Shown: one piece after another, positions 24,883 through 32,026 of the stretch
Layout of the letters: every line of letters begins with the position of its first letter
How positions within the stretch are numbered: position 1 is the first letter of the stretch
DNA from: Hahella sp. KA22
GTDB taxonomy: Bacteria > Pseudomonadota > Gammaproteobacteria > Pseudomonadales > Oleiphilaceae
NCBI RefSeq assembly: GCF_004135205.1
Contig: NZ_CP035490.1
Coordinates: 4,569,644-4,633,643 of the forward strand
Length of the DNA: 64,000 nt
Direction: 5' to 3'
Position numbers and translations under genes: made by a program
The notes under the pieces: model-generated
Told to the model about the DNA's origin: nothing
The model's input: the letters and a program-made list of their open reading frames with translations, nothing else
Databases searched by the model: none

Positions 24883-26595
24883 ATGAATACTTCAACTATT
24901 CCCCCTATCCCGACGCCGCCCTGCGCCGTCGTTCGTAAACCGTGGCGCTCATCCGTTTCCGCTCTGGCGACTTCGTTCGCCCTGATCGCTCTGGCCAGCG
25001 CCACAGCCCAGGCGGCGGTCACCGTTTCCGCCGATGGTCCGGGCAACACTTATGAACTCTTCGCCGAAAAGCTCGGCGCTGATCCTGAAACGCCGGACTG
25101 TCGCCATACCGGCAGACATATTGCGGAAGAATGGAATGCTGAGCTGAACACGCATGTATTCGCCTTTCTTGCCCATGTGGACGAAGACGACGACCGTTGC
25201 ATCAACAGCGACCGTCAGCGTACAGAGGTAAAAACAGCGTCTTCTTCACCTGACAAATTAAAAGGAACCCTCGGCGAAACACACACTTACAGGTGGAAGT
25301 TCAAGCTGGACTCAGGCTTCCAGCCGTCCAAAAGCTTCACCCACGTACACCAGATCAAAGGGGATGGCGGCGGCATGCCGTTAATAACCTTGACGCCCCG
25401 CGCCGGCAGTCCCAATAAAATGGAGCTCATTCATAACTCAGACAGCGTCAATCTCGGTAAGGTCAAAATCGTCGACCTGGAGCCCTTTATGGGCGAATGG
25501 GTGGAGGTCATCGAAACCTCACGCTTCGACGACCACGGAACCTACAGCCTCCGTATCAAGCGTCTGCGCGACGGCCAGGAATTGATGTCCTGGAGTTCCA
25601 ATGACATAGATATGTGGCTCAATGACAAGCCTTTCGTCCGTCCCAAGTGGGGCATTTACCGCAGCCTCAACAACAAGGCCTCTCTGCGGGATGAAAAGGT
25701 GCTGTTTAATGATTTCTGCATCGCCGAGGGCGACGATCAGTGCCCAGGCGATGGACCCGGCGACGGCGAGCCCGACGTCACCGCCATAGAAGCGGAAACC
25801 GCCAAGCTGCACGGCCAGACCAAGGTCCTGTCGAAAACCTTTATGTCAGGCGGTAAAGGCCTGGGATATATCGGTAACGGCGACAACTGGGCGGAGTTCA
25901 AGGTCAACGCCAAAAGCGCCAACTACTATCCCATGACACTGCACTTCACCTCCGGCAAAACCCGGACCCTGTACTGGAGCGTTAATGGCGCAGGAGAGGA
26001 TTCCGCCCCGTTGAACTCCGGCAGCTGGAGTCAGGTTAAGGCCCACGAAGACAGCCTCTTCCTCGACGTCGGAGACAATGTCATACGCTTCTACAACGCC
26101 AGCGCCTGGGCGCCGGACCTGGATAAAGTTGAATTCGGCGCGCCCGCCGGAGGCGAGCCTCCCAGCGACGGCGGTTCAACAACGGTGAGCAACCTCGCCC
26201 AGGGCAAACCGGTTTCCTGCACCGATGAGGAGGACGGCAACGGCTGTCGCCGCGCCGTAGACGGCGATGTAGAGACGCGCTGGTCGGCGAAATATTTTCC
26301 ACAAGCGCTAACCGTAGATCTGGGCTCAAAGGCCCAAATCAGCGCGGTTGAATTAGTCGCCTATAAAGATCGCGCTTATCACTATGTGGTGGAAGTCAGC
26401 GACGCCGCCGCAGGCCCCTGGACGCAGATCGTGGATCGCAACGACAACGCCAGTCCGGGAACCATTGACGCGCCTAACCACGATGAGGTCGATGCCGCTG
26501 GACGCTACGTTCGCATCCGCGTCAACGACGCCAATGTCTATGACGGCGACTGGACCAGTTTGCTGGAGTTCCGCGTGTTGGGCGTCCCACAATAA
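24883..26595 (+). CDS. Secreted polysaccharide lyase-like protein with CBM6/35-like and F5/8 type C domains
   Basis: A 570-residue exported protein. A long signal peptide ends near AQA (residue 44). Residues about 46-290 form a concanavalin-like jelly roll; YRWKFKLDSGF and FTHVHQIKGDGGG resemble the strands carrying the catalytic His/Gln in jelly-roll lyases (heparinase-I-like, PL7 and PL20 groups). A glycine-rich acidic linker leads to a CBM6/35-like module (AIEAETAKLHG, about 298-420). A second linker leads to an F5/8 type C (CBM32-like) module (NLAQGKPVSC through LLEFRVLG, about 435-570). It probably cleaves a uronic-acid polysaccharide outside the cell. The exact substrate is not predictable. 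Confidence 0.8.
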   Translation: MNTSTIPPIPTPPCAVVRKPWRSSVSALATSFALIALASATAQAAVTVSADGPGNTYELFAEKLGADPETPDCRHTGRHIAEEWNAELNTHVFAFLAHVDEDDDRCINSDRQRTEVKTASSSPDKLKGTLGETHTYRWKFKLDSGFQPSKSFTHVHQIKGDGGGMPLITLTPRAGSPNKMELIHNSDSVNLGKVKIVDLEPFMGEWVEVIETSRFDDHGTYSLRIKRLRDGQELMSWSSNDIDMWLNDKPFVRPKWGIYRSLNNKASLRDEKVLFNDFCIAEGDDQCPGDGPGDGEPDVTAIEAETAKLHGQTKVLSKTFMSGGKGLGYIGNGDNWAEFKVNAKSANYYPMTLHFTSGKTRTLYWSVNGAGEDSAPLNSGSWSQVKAHEDSLFLDVGDNVIRFYNASAWAPDLDKVEFGAPAGGEPPSDGGSTTVSNLAQGKPVSCTDEEDGNGCRRAVDGDVETRWSAKYFPQALTVDLGSKAQISAVELVAYKDRAYHYVVEVSDAAAGPWTQIVDRNDNASPGTIDAPNHDEVDAAGRYVRIRVNDANVYDGDWTSLLEFRVLGVPQ

Positions 26596-26617
26596 TCCAG
26601 ACGCGAGACCTCTGGGT

Positions 26618-26643
26618 AATGAGACGGCGTGAGCCGTCTCATT
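26618..26643 (+). terminator. Rho-independent terminator after the polysaccharide lyase
   Basis: An 11-bp perfect stem, AATGAGACGGC/GCCGTCTCATT, with a GTGA loop, followed by CTTTC. It lies between the convergent lyase and ThrRS-like genes. The T run is short, so termination may be partial. Confidence 0.7.
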
Positions 26644-26649
26644 CTTTCA

Positions 26650-27897
26650 CTACTCTGCATACGCAGCCTCAATAGTTGGCTCACTTACAGAAACGTCCCC
26701 ACAATTAGCGACAGACAAGGCTTCTCTCACCATCGCAACGAGATCATCCCGAGACGCCAACGCCTGTTCACTACCGCGACGTCGCACCACAACCGAGTCG
26801 CTCGCCATCTCCTGCGCGCCGACGATCAAGATGACGGGCGTTCTGCTCCGCCTCAACAGCTTCATTTTTTTCGCCAGGGAAACATCGTCCAGGTCCATTT
26901 CAACGTGTACGCCGTGACGCCTCAGCAATGCGCCAACGCTTTCGCAGTAGGCGACAGAGTCTTGTCCCACTGAAGCCAGCACCACTGGTTGAGGATGCAC
27001 CCAGGCTGGCAGCGCCGCCTGATAAGACTCCAGCAGCACGCCAATCCAGCGCTCAATGGAGCCATACACCGCCTGGTGCAGAATCACCGGCCTACGCCGT
27101 TCTCCGGCGGCGTCGATATAATGCAGGTCAAAGCGCTCCGGCATGTTGAAGTCCAACTGGATAGTGCCCATCTGCCATTGACGCCCCTGTCCGTCCTTGA
27201 GCGCCAGTTCAATCTTGGGTCCATAAAATGCGCCCTCGCCTTCCTGCCGAATAAACTCTGCGCCAGCCGCTTCACAGGCTTGCGTCAGCATGAGTTCAGC
27301 GCGTTCCCAGTCTGCAGGCGCGCCAAAGTAGTCCCGCTGTGGACGAGTGGATATGAAGACCTGGGGGCGTCCGTATCCGTAATCCGCATACACGCGTTCA
27401 GCTCGGCGCAAAAACGCCTGAATCTCTTCGCTGACCTGATCCCAGCGACAGAAAACGTGAGCGTCGTCCTGAGTGAACTGACGCAGACGCATCAAGCCAT
27501 TCAATGCGCCGGAGCGTTCATTGCGGTGCACCGAACCAAACTCGAACAAACGCAACGGCAGAGACTTGTAACTGCGCACGCCCCGTCTGTAGAGCAGAAT
27601 ATGCGCTGGACAGGACATGGGCTTCAGCGCATATTCCGGCTCATCGCCAAACCCTGCGCCGACAAACATGTCATCCGCGTATTTTTCCCAATGCCCTGAC
27701 GTCTCCCACAGCTCCCGCTTCAAGAGCTGCGGAGTGGCCACTTCCTGGAAGCCTTCGGCTTCATAGGCGGCGCGAATATGGTTCTTTACAGTCCGGAACA
27801 TCCGCCAGCCGCGCGGATGCCAGAACGCCATACCGGGTCCCTGGGGTTCTGAATGGAATAGATCGAGTTCTTCTGCGATATCGCGATGATTTTTCAT
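26650..27897 (-). CDS. Short threonyl-tRNA synthetase-like protein lacking TGS and editing domains
   Basis: A 415-residue class II synthetase; standard bacterial ThrRS has about 640. It begins at the catalytic core (RDIAEELDLFH, where the catalytic domain of full-length ThrRS starts) and ends with the anticodon-binding domain, so the N-terminal TGS and editing domains are absent. The zinc ligands that select threonine are kept: Cys95 (MSCPAH), His147 (DDAHVF) and His274 (ILHQAVYGSIERW), with spacing like the E. coli enzyme. Class II motifs are RLFEFGSVHRNE and the GSIERW region. It should charge tRNA-Thr but cannot remove mischarged serine. AGGAGG precedes the ATG by seven bases. Its mRNA starts with a Thr-codon attenuator (27962-28073), so synthesis should rise when Thr-tRNA is scarce. 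It is probably a stress or resistance paralogue of a housekeeping thrS elsewhere. Confidence 0.88.
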   Translation of the reverse strand: MKNHRDIAEELDLFHSEPQGPGMAFWHPRGWRMFRTVKNHIRAAYEAEGFQEVATPQLLKRELWETSGHWEKYADDMFVGAGFGDEPEYALKPMSCPAHILLYRRGVRSYKSLPLRLFEFGSVHRNERSGALNGLMRLRQFTQDDAHVFCRWDQVSEEIQAFLRRAERVYADYGYGRPQVFISTRPQRDYFGAPADWERAELMLTQACEAAGAEFIRQEGEGAFYGPKIELALKDGQGRQWQMGTIQLDFNMPERFDLHYIDAAGERRRPVILHQAVYGSIERWIGVLLESYQAALPAWVHPQPVVLASVGQDSVAYCESVGALLRRHGVHVEMDLDDVSLAKKMKLLRRSRTPVILIVGAQEMASDSVVVRRRGSEQALASRDDLVAMVREALSVANCGDVSVSEPTIEAAYAE

Positions 27898-27961
27898 GGT
27901 TCGCCTCCTACGGCTTCGTTTTCAGTACAAATTCAGGACCCGAAACGAAAACAAGAAGGCG

Positions 27962-27993
27962 AAAAAAAACCCTCCGGCTTTCGCTCGGAGGGT
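27962..27993 (-). terminator. Attenuator terminator in the ThrRS-like leader
   Basis: On the minus strand ACCCTCCG pairs with CGGAGGGT, with a bulged A, two inner G-C pairs and a GAAA tetraloop, followed by eight T. It stands about 65 bases before the ThrRS-like ATG, so it would stop most transcripts ahead of the gene. Its 5' arm (ACCCTCC) can instead pair with GGAGGGT at 28016-28022, the last codons of the leader peptide, giving a mutually exclusive antiterminator. Confidence 0.85.
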
Positions 27994-28013
27994 CCTTATT
28001 CTTCAGACGCGCA

Positions 28014-28073
28014 CTACCCTCCAAGCCAGTTGGTGGTGGTGCGGGTGGTCGAAAAAAGATTGATGAGTTTCAT
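28014..28073 (-). CDS. Threonine-rich leader peptide (attenuator), 19 aa
   Basis: A 19-codon ORF ending at TAG 28014-28016, with the run STTRTTT encoded by five ACC codons near the middle, then NWLGG. This is the hallmark of an amino-acid attenuator such as E. coli thrL. Ribosome stalling on the ACC codons when Thr-tRNA is short would leave the GGAGGGT segment in codons 18-19 free to pair with the terminator's 5' arm, allowing read-through into the ThrRS-like gene. Completed translation covers that segment and lets the terminator form. The ATG at 28073 has no clear ribosome site; an in-frame ATG four codons upstream is possible. A TTGCCG/TATGTT promoter (18-base gap) would make the message nearly leaderless. 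Confidence 0.78.
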   Translation of the reverse strand: MKLINLFSTTRTTTNWLGG

Positions 28074-28201
28074 GTGGGCAAACATAGCATTGAAATCAAT
28101 GCAGCGGCAATCCTGATGAGGAATAATTTTTAACGCACGATGGACGCCCTGCGGCGAAAAACTAAACTTTACTATGCAGTCGTTAGAAATGGAGGTCCGA
28201 T

Positions 28202-29722
28202 ATGTCACGCACATTCGAGCGTCAAGACGCCCCTTTCACTTCCGATCGTTCTACTCCCGATAATTCCGATATTCCCGCTCCCCCCTTATATACGCCGTTT
28301 ATGCGCCGTCACATTCGCGCTGCGGCGGATCACTTGCGCAATGATTCCGAACAATTGCGGCAATGTTCTCCCGAACAGCAGCTGTACCACCAATATATCG
28401 ACGCCGACGAGCCTCATGGCCCGCCGCTGTACGCAGTAAAAGGCGAGCATTGGAACGGGGTCTGCCCGGGCTTTCTGGACTTTATCAACCAGTTCGCCTT
28501 TCGACCTGAAGACATGGGGTACGCGGAGTGTGGTTACGGTATTCAGCGTCATCGCGACTTCCTGCATCGCCTGATTCTCGCCGAGCATGACCTGCATTCG
28601 CTGCAGCAAGGCTTCGCCGGCCGTATTGACGTCGGTTGTCTGGCGATGACGACGCGCATGGCCATGTACGATCTGGCGAAAGTCGCATATCGGCAATTCA
28701 AGACCCGTTGGCCCGAGGCCGCTCCGGTGGCATTGGTCCCTACTCCCAGCTGGGACTATCGGGGGATTTTCAAAGATGTGGGCTTTGAAGTGGTCTACCT
28801 GCCCATCCGGCCACAACATGGCTGGCGGCCCAATTTGTCGGAATGGAAGGACATTATCGGCGATCTGCGCGGACTGCAAAGTCGGCGTATTGCGCTCGCC
28901 GTCAGCAATCCGCAGCATAATCCCACCGGCATGCAGTGGCCGACGAAAGTGACCGAGCACTTGCTACAGGTTTGCGCCGAGGAGTCCGCTTATTTGCTCC
29001 TGGATGACGCCTACTTTAACGTGCACGACCCCAGAACGCCGATCGTGAACCATCTGAAGGCGCTCTTGCAGGCCTTTGATCAAAACGGCGGAGACAATGC
29101 GCTGGTTCGCTCCGGCATGTTTGAGCGCTGGGTTTCCACGCGCCCCTTCGGCAAGCAGTTCAGTTGCAACACCATGGGCGTGGCGGCGATAACGACATCC
29201 CCTCTGCTGCTGCGTCAACTAGCCCGTGAATCCTGGATCAACCGCTACCACTGTAATACCCACAATGCGGAAGTCATGTGCGCCTGGCTGGCCACACAGG
29301 ACGCCGCGGATTGGACGGTAGAAACCGGGCTGCAATACGCCCGGCAGAAAGAACATGTGAAGCAGTATCTGGTGACGCACTTGGGTTGGCCTCAAGACGA
29401 AGTCTGCATCGGCCCCTCCACGTCTTACATGATTTTCGCCGTACCCGAGGTCTATCAAAAAGAGCCCGCCGGCATTGATCGCTTCCGCGACGACCTGTTC
29501 TACGCGACCGGCACAATGCTGTGCGCATCGCTATTCAACCAACAGGCCCCGGCGCCCTATGTGCGGCTTCACCTGGGGAGTCATCCCGATATCATTGATG
29601 AGATTTTGAGGCGCTGGAGCACAGGTGGATTACACTATCGACAGAAAAGCCCCTTTGCGGGCCAGGAAGCGCTCAAAACGCCGCTGCCTCAGCAGCGTTT
29701 TCGAACGCAGGCTGAAAGCTGA
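28202..29722 (+). CDS. Class I/II PLP-dependent aminotransferase, divergent group
   Basis: A 506-residue fold type I PLP enzyme. PTPSWDYRGIF, SNPQHNPTGMQW (PLP-binding Asn), LLLDDAYFNVHD (Asp that contacts the pyridine N) and RPFGKQFSCNTMG (likely Schiff-base Lys) are in the usual order. The N-terminal 90 residues and the polar C-terminus are longer than in common aminotransferases, so it belongs to a distinct, poorly described subgroup. The GGAGG site is seven bases upstream of the ATG. It is divergent from the attenuated ThrRS-like gene; the two promoters share about 130 bases. A link to threonine or threonine-like amino acids is possible but unproven. Confidence 0.8.
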   Translation: MSRTFERQDAPFTSDRSTPDNSDIPAPPLYTPFMRRHIRAAADHLRNDSEQLRQCSPEQQLYHQYIDADEPHGPPLYAVKGEHWNGVCPGFLDFINQFAFRPEDMGYAECGYGIQRHRDFLHRLILAEHDLHSLQQGFAGRIDVGCLAMTTRMAMYDLAKVAYRQFKTRWPEAAPVALVPTPSWDYRGIFKDVGFEVVYLPIRPQHGWRPNLSEWKDIIGDLRGLQSRRIALAVSNPQHNPTGMQWPTKVTEHLLQVCAEESAYLLLDDAYFNVHDPRTPIVNHLKALLQAFDQNGGDNALVRSGMFERWVSTRPFGKQFSCNTMGVAAITTSPLLLRQLARESWINRYHCNTHNAEVMCAWLATQDAADWTVETGLQYARQKEHVKQYLVTHLGWPQDEVCIGPSTSYMIFAVPEVYQKEPAGIDRFRDDLFYATGTMLCASLFNQQAPAPYVRLHLGSHPDIIDEILRRWSTGGLHYRQKSPFAGQEALKTPLPQQRFRTQAES

Positions 29723-29725
29723 GCG

Positions 29726-30721
29726 TTAATCTTCCCGCTGTGGCAGGCCTTTAAGCGCCGCAGCGGGAAGAAATCGCTGCGGCGCCGGAATAGCCTGATC
29801 CACCGGGATGCCGGCGCCGCGGCACTCAAAGTCCGGCGCGTAGGAATAATAGTGGGTGGTCAAATGTAAACGGCTGCCGTCGTTCAGCATGAACTCCTGC
29901 TGGGACCAGCATTTGCCATAGGAAGGCGCCCCCGCAATGGGAATGTCCATATGCGTCTTCAGCGCCCCCGCCATGACTTCACAGGCGCTGGCGGTGAGTT
30001 CGCTTTGCAGAATGACGCCTGGAGCCGCCGGGTGGTTTGCGGTTTTCTGGCTGTAATACTCATACTTTTCCCCGCTGGCGGCGATCAGCTCCGCGACTTT
30101 CTTGTCTTCGGGCAACCAATCAGAAAGTATGTCGATGGTTTCGTATAAGTCGCCGCCCTGACAGTAACGCAGGTCCAGTGTATATCCTTCCTTCAACCTG
30201 ACACTGAGACGGTTCAAAGTGGCGCGGGTTGAGCGGGCGTCGATACGGAACAAGGTCAGCGTTTGTTGCTTCGCGTCGACGATCATATCCGGCGCATTGA
30301 AGGGTTCTAGTCGCACCTGGCGGGACCAGCTTTCTGACTGGTCAGGCCAGCGGCCTTCGACAAGAACGATTTCACTATCAGGACTGATTTTATTGGGATT
30401 TAGCCAAATGAAAGGACGATTGACTCCCGCCTGCTCCAAACCGCCGTCCGGCAGTGGGTATATCAAACGCTGACGACCCAGTGCGAATTCCACGCCGCCC
30501 AGTCCTCGTCGCGCACGCTCCGGGGGAATCACCAGACCGTAAGGGTCCAGTAAGGGCAGCAGTCGCGGCAAATCCTTGCGCTCCTGCAATAACAGCGCCT
30601 TGGCGGCATCGCTCGCATACCAGTTTTCATTGACGATAGTGTCGAGAGAAGCGGCCGCCGCAGAAGCGCAGGCGGCCGCCAATAACAGGCATGGAAGCGC
30701 AGAGCGTCTTCCTGGGATCAT
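29726..30721 (-). CDS. S41-type (C-terminal processing) peptidase-like exported protein
   Basis: A 331-residue protein with a short Sec signal peptide (CLLLAAACASAAAA). The second half follows the S41 core. LDLRYCQGGDLYETIDIL corresponds to the substrate-binding DLRxNxGG strand. SELTASACEVMAGALKTH corresponds to the SASASE block, whose serine is the nucleophile, and the Lys of SYGKCW sits at the right distance for the general base. The N-terminal half is not a recognised PDZ domain. It therefore looks like an active periplasmic serine protease of unknown target. Its start overlaps the stop of the coiled-coil lipoprotein gene by four bases, so the two are co-translated, within a minus-strand run that continues up to the kinase and phosphatase. 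Confidence 0.65.
   Translation of the reverse strand: MIPGRRSALPCLLLAAACASAAAASLDTIVNENWYASDAAKALLLQERKDLPRLLPLLDPYGLVIPPERARRGLGGVEFALGRQRLIYPLPDGGLEQAGVNRPFIWLNPNKISPDSEIVLVEGRWPDQSESWSRQVRLEPFNAPDMIVDAKQQTLTLFRIDARSTRATLNRLSVRLKEGYTLDLRYCQGGDLYETIDILSDWLPEDKKVAELIAASGEKYEYYSQKTANHPAAPGVILQSELTASACEVMAGALKTHMDIPIAGAPSYGKCWSQQEFMLNDGSRLHLTTHYYSYAPDFECRGAGIPVDQAIPAPQRFLPAAALKGLPQRED
29731..29770. other. 10-bp inverted repeat at the convergent aminotransferase/peptidase junction
   Basis: CTTCCCGCTG (29731-29740) and CAGCGGGAAG (29761-29770) form a perfect stem around a 20-base loop. It lies just after the aminotransferase stop and inside the last codons of the S41-type gene on the other strand. 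It may help end the aminotransferase transcript, but lacks a T run. Confidence 0.4.
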
Positions 30722-31269
30722 TGCAATTGAAGGTCCGCGCGTTCCTGCAGCAACTGATATTCATCCAGCAGACTGTCGCGCTGATTTTCCAGCGAGGCCA
30801 TGTCGGCTGCCGACATGACTTCACTGCCGACTTCGGCGCGCCCGAGCTTAACCTTCAGGTTATTCATGGCGTACTCCAGTTCGGCGACTTTATCCTGCAG
30901 CTCCTGCTTGCTGGATTCCTGCGCGCTCACCTTTTGCTTGAGCGCAGACAGGTTGCTGGACGCCTTGTCCAATTGCTTTCTCAGCTTGTTCAACTCTGCG
31001 CGCTGAATCTTGAGCGCCGCCGTGCGTTCGGCTTTGGTCATTTCCAGCTCGCGGTTGCCGGCTTCGACTTCCGCGGTCTCTGCGTTAACCTCGTCCAGTT
31101 CACGTTCTTTGCCGACCTTACGCGCTTCATAATCGCCGCCATACACCCCATACAGGCCTTCAAAAAAGCCGCCTTTGCGGGGGTTGTTGTCCGTATTCGG
31201 CTGATGCGCGCATCCTCCCAGCAGGAAGGACGCGGCGATCAGGCCGGCAGACAGAGTTCGCAGAGTCAT
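30718..31269 (-). CDS. Coiled-coil lipoprotein, 183 aa
   Basis: The N-terminus has a lipobox, LLGGC, with the lipidated Cys at about residue 20, so the mature protein is membrane-anchored in the envelope. Residues about 45-183 are an almost continuous heptad coiled coil (ERELDEVNAETAEVEAGNR and onwards). A short Gly/Tyr-rich stretch (GGFFEGLYGVYGGDY) lies between. No enzyme motif is present. It is likely a scaffold or tether, perhaps holding the overlapping S41-type protease or the glycine-zipper lipoprotein gene product at the membrane. The spacing to the glycine-zipper gene is about 27 bases. Confidence 0.75.
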   Translation of the reverse strand: MTLRTLSAGLIAASFLLGGCAHQPNTDNNPRKGGFFEGLYGVYGGDYEARKVGKERELDEVNAETAEVEAGNRELEMTKAERTAALKIQRAELNKLRKQLDKASSNLSALKQKVSAQESSKQELQDKVAELEYAMNNLKVKLGRAEVGSEVMSAADMASLENQRDSLLDEYQLLQERADLQLQ

Positions 31270-31296
31270 ACGCGCTTCTCCTGGTCCGGCCTGAGA

Positions 31297-32001
31297 TTAG
31301 ATCAGGTTCTGCTGGATAGCCGCCAACTGCTCTTCCTGCACGCGCATGGAGCGGATAGCGTCAGTCAGTGCGACGATCTCTTTCTGCAGCGCGTCTTTTT
31401 CAGGCGTCGGCGCAGGGTTTTCCGCCAGCATGGCGTCGAACTTGGTCACCAGGTGCTGATGGTAGTCTTCCAGCACTTCGATCTGGCCGGCGTTTTCTGC
31501 GGAAACTTTTTGCAGACGCTCGTTCTGCTTGGCGTACACCAGCTTTTTGTTCTGGTTGGACACTTTGGTCTTTTTGACTTGGGCGATTTCTTTTTCGATG
31601 GACTCGATTTCTTTCTGCAGATTGTTTCTGGTGTCCAATGCGTATTCACGCTGCGCCGTGGATTTGGCGATCATCACGTCCAGAGTATCTTCCTGGGAGA
31701 TAGCTTCTTCACGCTGGTCCTGCACGTGGCTGCCCAGAAGACCGCCCAGCAGACCGCCAGCCGCTGCGCCGACCAGTGCGCCGCGTCCGCGTTTGTCCTT
31801 ATCCACCAGAGCGCCAGTCACTGCGCCCAAAGCCGCGCCGGTCACCGCGCCTTCAGTCACGGTTTGGGTGCGTTGATCGCTAGTGGATTGGGCGGTTTGC
31901 TGATCGGCCTTCTGGTCCGCATTCTGCGGTTTGGCGTTTTGTTGCTGGCAGCCAGTGGTAGCCAGTGCGCCTGCGAGGATAAGGAGGCTTAATTTCTTCA
32001 T
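31297..32001 (-). CDS. Glycine-zipper lipoprotein with coiled coil, 234 aa
   Basis: A lipobox (TTGC) ends the signal peptide near residue 18. A Gln/Asp-rich linker is followed by two glycine-zipper stretches, AVTGAALGAVTGALVD and GALVGAAAGGLLGGLLGS (about residues 52-90), of the kind found in SlyB/17-kDa surface antigens and membrane-inserting proteins. The remaining 130 residues are a charged coiled coil. It probably oligomerises in or on the membrane. It lies 25 bases downstream of the kinase gene on the same strand, so all five minus-strand genes from PP2C to the S41 protein may form one unit. Confidence 0.8.
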   Translation of the reverse strand: MKKLSLLILAGALATTGCQQQNAKPQNADQKADQQTAQSTSDQRTQTVTEGAVTGAALGAVTGALVDKDKRGRGALVGAAAGGLLGGLLGSHVQDQREEAISQEDTLDVMIAKSTAQREYALDTRNNLQKEIESIEKEIAQVKKTKVSNQNKKLVYAKQNERLQKVSAENAGQIEVLEDYHQHLVTKFDAMLAENPAPTPEKDALQKEIVALTDAIRSMRVQEEQLAAIQQNLI

Positions 32002-32026
32002 CTTACTAATCCTTATAGCTAGTCGT

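Noticed and set aside
27962-28100. T-box riboswitch for the ThrRS-like gene
   Set aside because: No T-box sequence or specifier stem is seen; the Thr-codon leader peptide explains the terminator better.
30691-31992. 433-codon plus-strand frame opposite the two lipoprotein genes
   Set aside because: Phe/Leu/Gln-rich translation opposite clear lipoprotein and coiled-coil coding; no ribosome site.
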